A stretch of 64,000 nucleotides of DNA, from NCBI GenBank assembly GCA_033239005.1, contig BSQZ01000073.1, forward strand, positions 1,952,501 through 2,016,500, given 5' to 3'. Both the position numbers and the translations under genes were made by a program. This DNA is from Lamellibrachia satsuma. Its lineage: Eukaryota; Annelida; Polychaeta; Sabellida; Siboglinidae. Below, one piece after another: positions 55,397 through 64,000 of this stretch. How positions within the stretch are numbered: the first letter of the stretch is position 1; every line of letters begins with the position of its first letter. The notes under the pieces are model-generated. The model had not been told where the DNA came from. It saw nothing but the letters and a program-made list of their open reading frames with translations, and ran no database searches.

Positions 55397-57173
55397 GCAC
55401 CTTTATTAACAAAGGTCTTTAAGAGGTAGGAGATAGGATGTATGGCACCTTTATTAACAATGGTCTTCAAGAGGTGGGATATATGATGTATGGCACTTGA
55501 AGACCATTGTTAATAAAGGTGCCATACATCATATCTCCTACCTCTTGAAGACCATTGTTAATAAAGGTGCCATACATCATATATCCCACCTCTTGAAGAC
55601 CTTTATTAATAAAGGTGCCATACATCATATCTCCTGGTCTTCAAGAGGTAGGAGATATGATGTATGGCACCTGTATTAACAATGGTCTTCAAGAGGTAGG
55701 ATATATGATGTATGACACCTTTATTAACAATGGTCTTCAAGAGGTAGGATATATGATGTATGACACCTTTATTAACAATGGTCTTCAAGAGGTGGGATAT
55801 ATGATGTATGGCACCTTTATTAACAAAGGTCTTCAAGAGGTAGGATATATGACGTATGACACCTTTATTAACAAAGGTCTTCAAGAGGTAGGAGATATGA
55901 TGTATGGCACCTTTATTAATAAAGGTCTTCAAGAGGTGGGATATATGATGTATGACACCTTTATTAACAATGGTCTTCAAGAGGTAGGATATATGATGTA
56001 TGACACCTTTATTAACAAAGGTCTTCAAGAGGTAGGATATATGATGTATGGCACCTTTATTAACAATGGTCTTCAAGAGGTGGGATCTATGATGTATGAC
56101 ACCTTTATTAACAATGGTCTTCAAGAGGTGGGATATATGATGTATGACACCTTTATTAACAATGGTCTTAAAGAGGTGGGATATATGATGTATGACACCT
56201 TTATTAACAAAGGTCTTCAAGAGGTAGGAGATATGATGTATGACACCTTTATTAATAAAGGTCTTCAAGAGGTGGGATATATGATGTATGACACCTTTAT
56301 TAACAAAGGTCTTCAAGAGGTAGGATATATGATGTATGGCACCTTTATTAACAAAGGTCTTCAAGAGGTAGGAGATATGATGTATGACACCTTTATTAAC
56401 AATGGTCTTCAAGAGGTAATAGATATGATGTATGACACCTTTATTAACAAAGGTCTTCAAGAGGTGGGATATATGATGTATGACACCTTTATTAACAAAG
56501 GTCTTCAAGAGGTAGGATATATGATGTATGACACCTTTATTAACAAAGGTCTTCAAGAGGTAGGATATATGATGTATGACACCTTTATTAACAAAGGTCT
56601 TCAAGAGGTGGGATATATGATGTATGACACCTTTATTAACAAAGGTCTTCAAGAGGTAGGATATATGATGTATGACACCTTTATTAACAAAGGTCTTCAA
56701 GAGGTAGGAGATATGATGTATGACACCTTTATTAACAATGGTCTTCAAGAGGTAATAGATATGATGTATGACACCTTTATTAACAAAGGTCTTCAAGAGG
56801 TAGGATATATGATGTATGGCACCTTTATTAACAAAGGTCTTCAAGAGGTAGGAGATATGATGTATGACACCTTTATTAACAATGGTCTTCAAGAGGTAAT
56901 AGATATGATGTATGACACCTTTATTAACAAAGGTCTTCAAGAGGTGGGATATATGATGTATGGCACCTTTATTAACAATGGTCTTCAAGAGGTAGGATAT
57001 ATGATGTATGACACCTTTATTAACAAAGGTCTTCAAGAGGTAGGAGATATGATGTATGACACCTTTATTAACAAAGGTCTTCAAGAGGTAGGATATATGA
57101 TGTATGACACCTTTATTAACAAAGGTCTTCAAGAGGTGGGATATATGATGTATGACACCTTTATTAACAATAC
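55397..57173. repeat. 48-bp minisatellite with internal inversion, about 37 copies
   Basis: Unit aaaggtcttcaagaggtagg plus atatatgatgtatgacacctttattaac. At about 55497-55637 three units run in the opposite orientation. The unit contains aaaggtcttcaagaggta, which equals the last 15 coding bases plus gta donor of the neighbouring UVSSA exon, but on the opposite strand. Long open frames on both strands (to 537 codons) are artefacts. Confidence 0.95.
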
Positions 57174-63011
<5,838 letters not shown>

Positions 63012-63114
63012 CTGCAAGAAAACAATGAAACGCCATCACTAACTACACAGGTTACAGATACATATGTATTTGATAAATGTACATAAAATGTATACAAGCA
63101 TGGAGGCCATATCA

Positions 63115-63285
63115 TAAGGATAATAGAAAAGATAGAAAGAATACAACGTAAAGCAACTAAAATGATTCCAGAACTGAGAGACCTTAGTTATGAAAGCAGA
63201 TTAATAGAATGAGGTTTGATGACACTAGAAACAAGGAGACTAAAAGGAGACCAATTAGAATTTTTTTAATATTGAATGGTGGCTG
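63115..63285 (+). mobile_element. LINE fragment (SVNMF family), middle tail
   Basis: Plus strand reads KIERIQRKATKMIPELRDLS, then TLETRRLKGDQLEFF with an early stop. Truncated both sides. Confidence 0.85.
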
Positions 63286-64000
63286 ACACGTTAATTTTCA
63301 GTCTTCTGTAGAGTTGACGAGTCCACAACAGGTTACACATTTACGGTAATTCCACATTTACACAATGCGTGGGTTTTTACTCCTCTAGACACCAAGTAGA
63401 ATGGACTTCTGGCGTTAGTCTCGGGTCCTGTGGATCTAGAAGCTATAGAAGTTTTATTATTAACAAATCCTGTAGAATCTTTTCTATGTTATACAAAGGC
63501 AAAAATACTTAACTCTAACCAAATATGTTGTTGTTTATGTATCAGTTCTATGCAACCATTAATGGTTTCATACAGGTTAAACATCTGACGTGAGTTTCTC
63601 AACTAATTACAATAACAATATGTGAGGCATTCCTACAATATCAGTCACATGTCACCAGGAAGCAAACCTGAGTTTCTGACACCATCTGGAAGCCAAGACA
63701 TTTATCTTTTATGTGGTATGTGATAGTCAGCCATAGCAGAAATATTGGCAAAGATGTAATACACTGAATGTCGTTGTACAGAAAATGCTAAAACTGAGAA
63801 AAACACATTTAAAGACAAGAAACCATTTTAGTACAAACACGTTGGATACGACAACTTACATTTGGGCTACAATCACACAATTTAGAATATAACAAAGAAA
63901 TACATGTTTGAAGGGTATTCAGGTATTATCTTAAACATTTAAATTAAAATAATCAAAATAGCGAGTGCCATCGGCCTTGCCATTCGTCTGTCAATGTGTC
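63286..64000. other. Presumed UVSSA intron to right edge
   Basis: AT-rich unique DNA. No N-terminal UVSSA exon was recognised. Confidence 0.45.

Overview
This is animal nuclear DNA, probably from a marine invertebrate. Genes are split by spliced introns with GT-AG borders. Retroelements are metazoan types: a CsRn1-like Ty3/gypsy element, a Penelope-like element, several families of non-LTR retrotransposon, and tRNA-derived SINEs. The genes match animal families. The species cannot be fixed from the sequence. An annelid, mollusc or other lophotrochozoan would fit, but that is inference.

Three genes are recognised. (1) Plus strand, 3828-22264: an eight-exon receptor-type guanylyl cyclase with an extracellular NIT domain. 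All exon phases agree and the coding sequence is 1884 nt (627 residues). (2) Plus strand, 37010-51175: a small transmembrane RING-H2 protein of the RNF24/RNF122 type. Five exons were found; the part carrying the first two zinc ligands was not resolved. (3) Minus strand, 63011-57174: five consecutive exons of UVSSA, the transcription-coupled repair factor, covering the C-terminal DUF2043 half. Its N-terminal exons lie beyond the right edge and its last exon was not found. Two further exon-like stretches near 52.1-52.8 kb (plus) belong to an unidentified protein.

The rest is introns and spacers full of repeats. I count about 45 different tandem arrays with units from 9 to 80 bp. By summing my own boundaries they cover about 25 kb, close to 40% of the window. 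Few arrays share a unit. Mobile elements are: a young LTR element with identical 128-bp LTRs inside cyclase intron 7; a Penelope-like element with an inverted copy of its own 3' end and a 12-bp target duplication in intron 2 of the RING gene; and about a dozen decayed LINE, gypsy and SINE pieces.

The most striking observation is that several minisatellites are built from splice junctions of the host gene. The array before cyclase exon 4, the array before the last RING exon, and the array around RING exon 4 repeat the 3' splice site together with the first coding bases. The array next to a UVSSA exon repeats the last coding bases plus the 5' splice site, in inverted orientation. A second observation is that perfect CRE palindromes (TGACGTCA) are multiplied in two unrelated arrays of the cyclase gene, and a near-CRE (TGACGTCT) in the RING-gene array.
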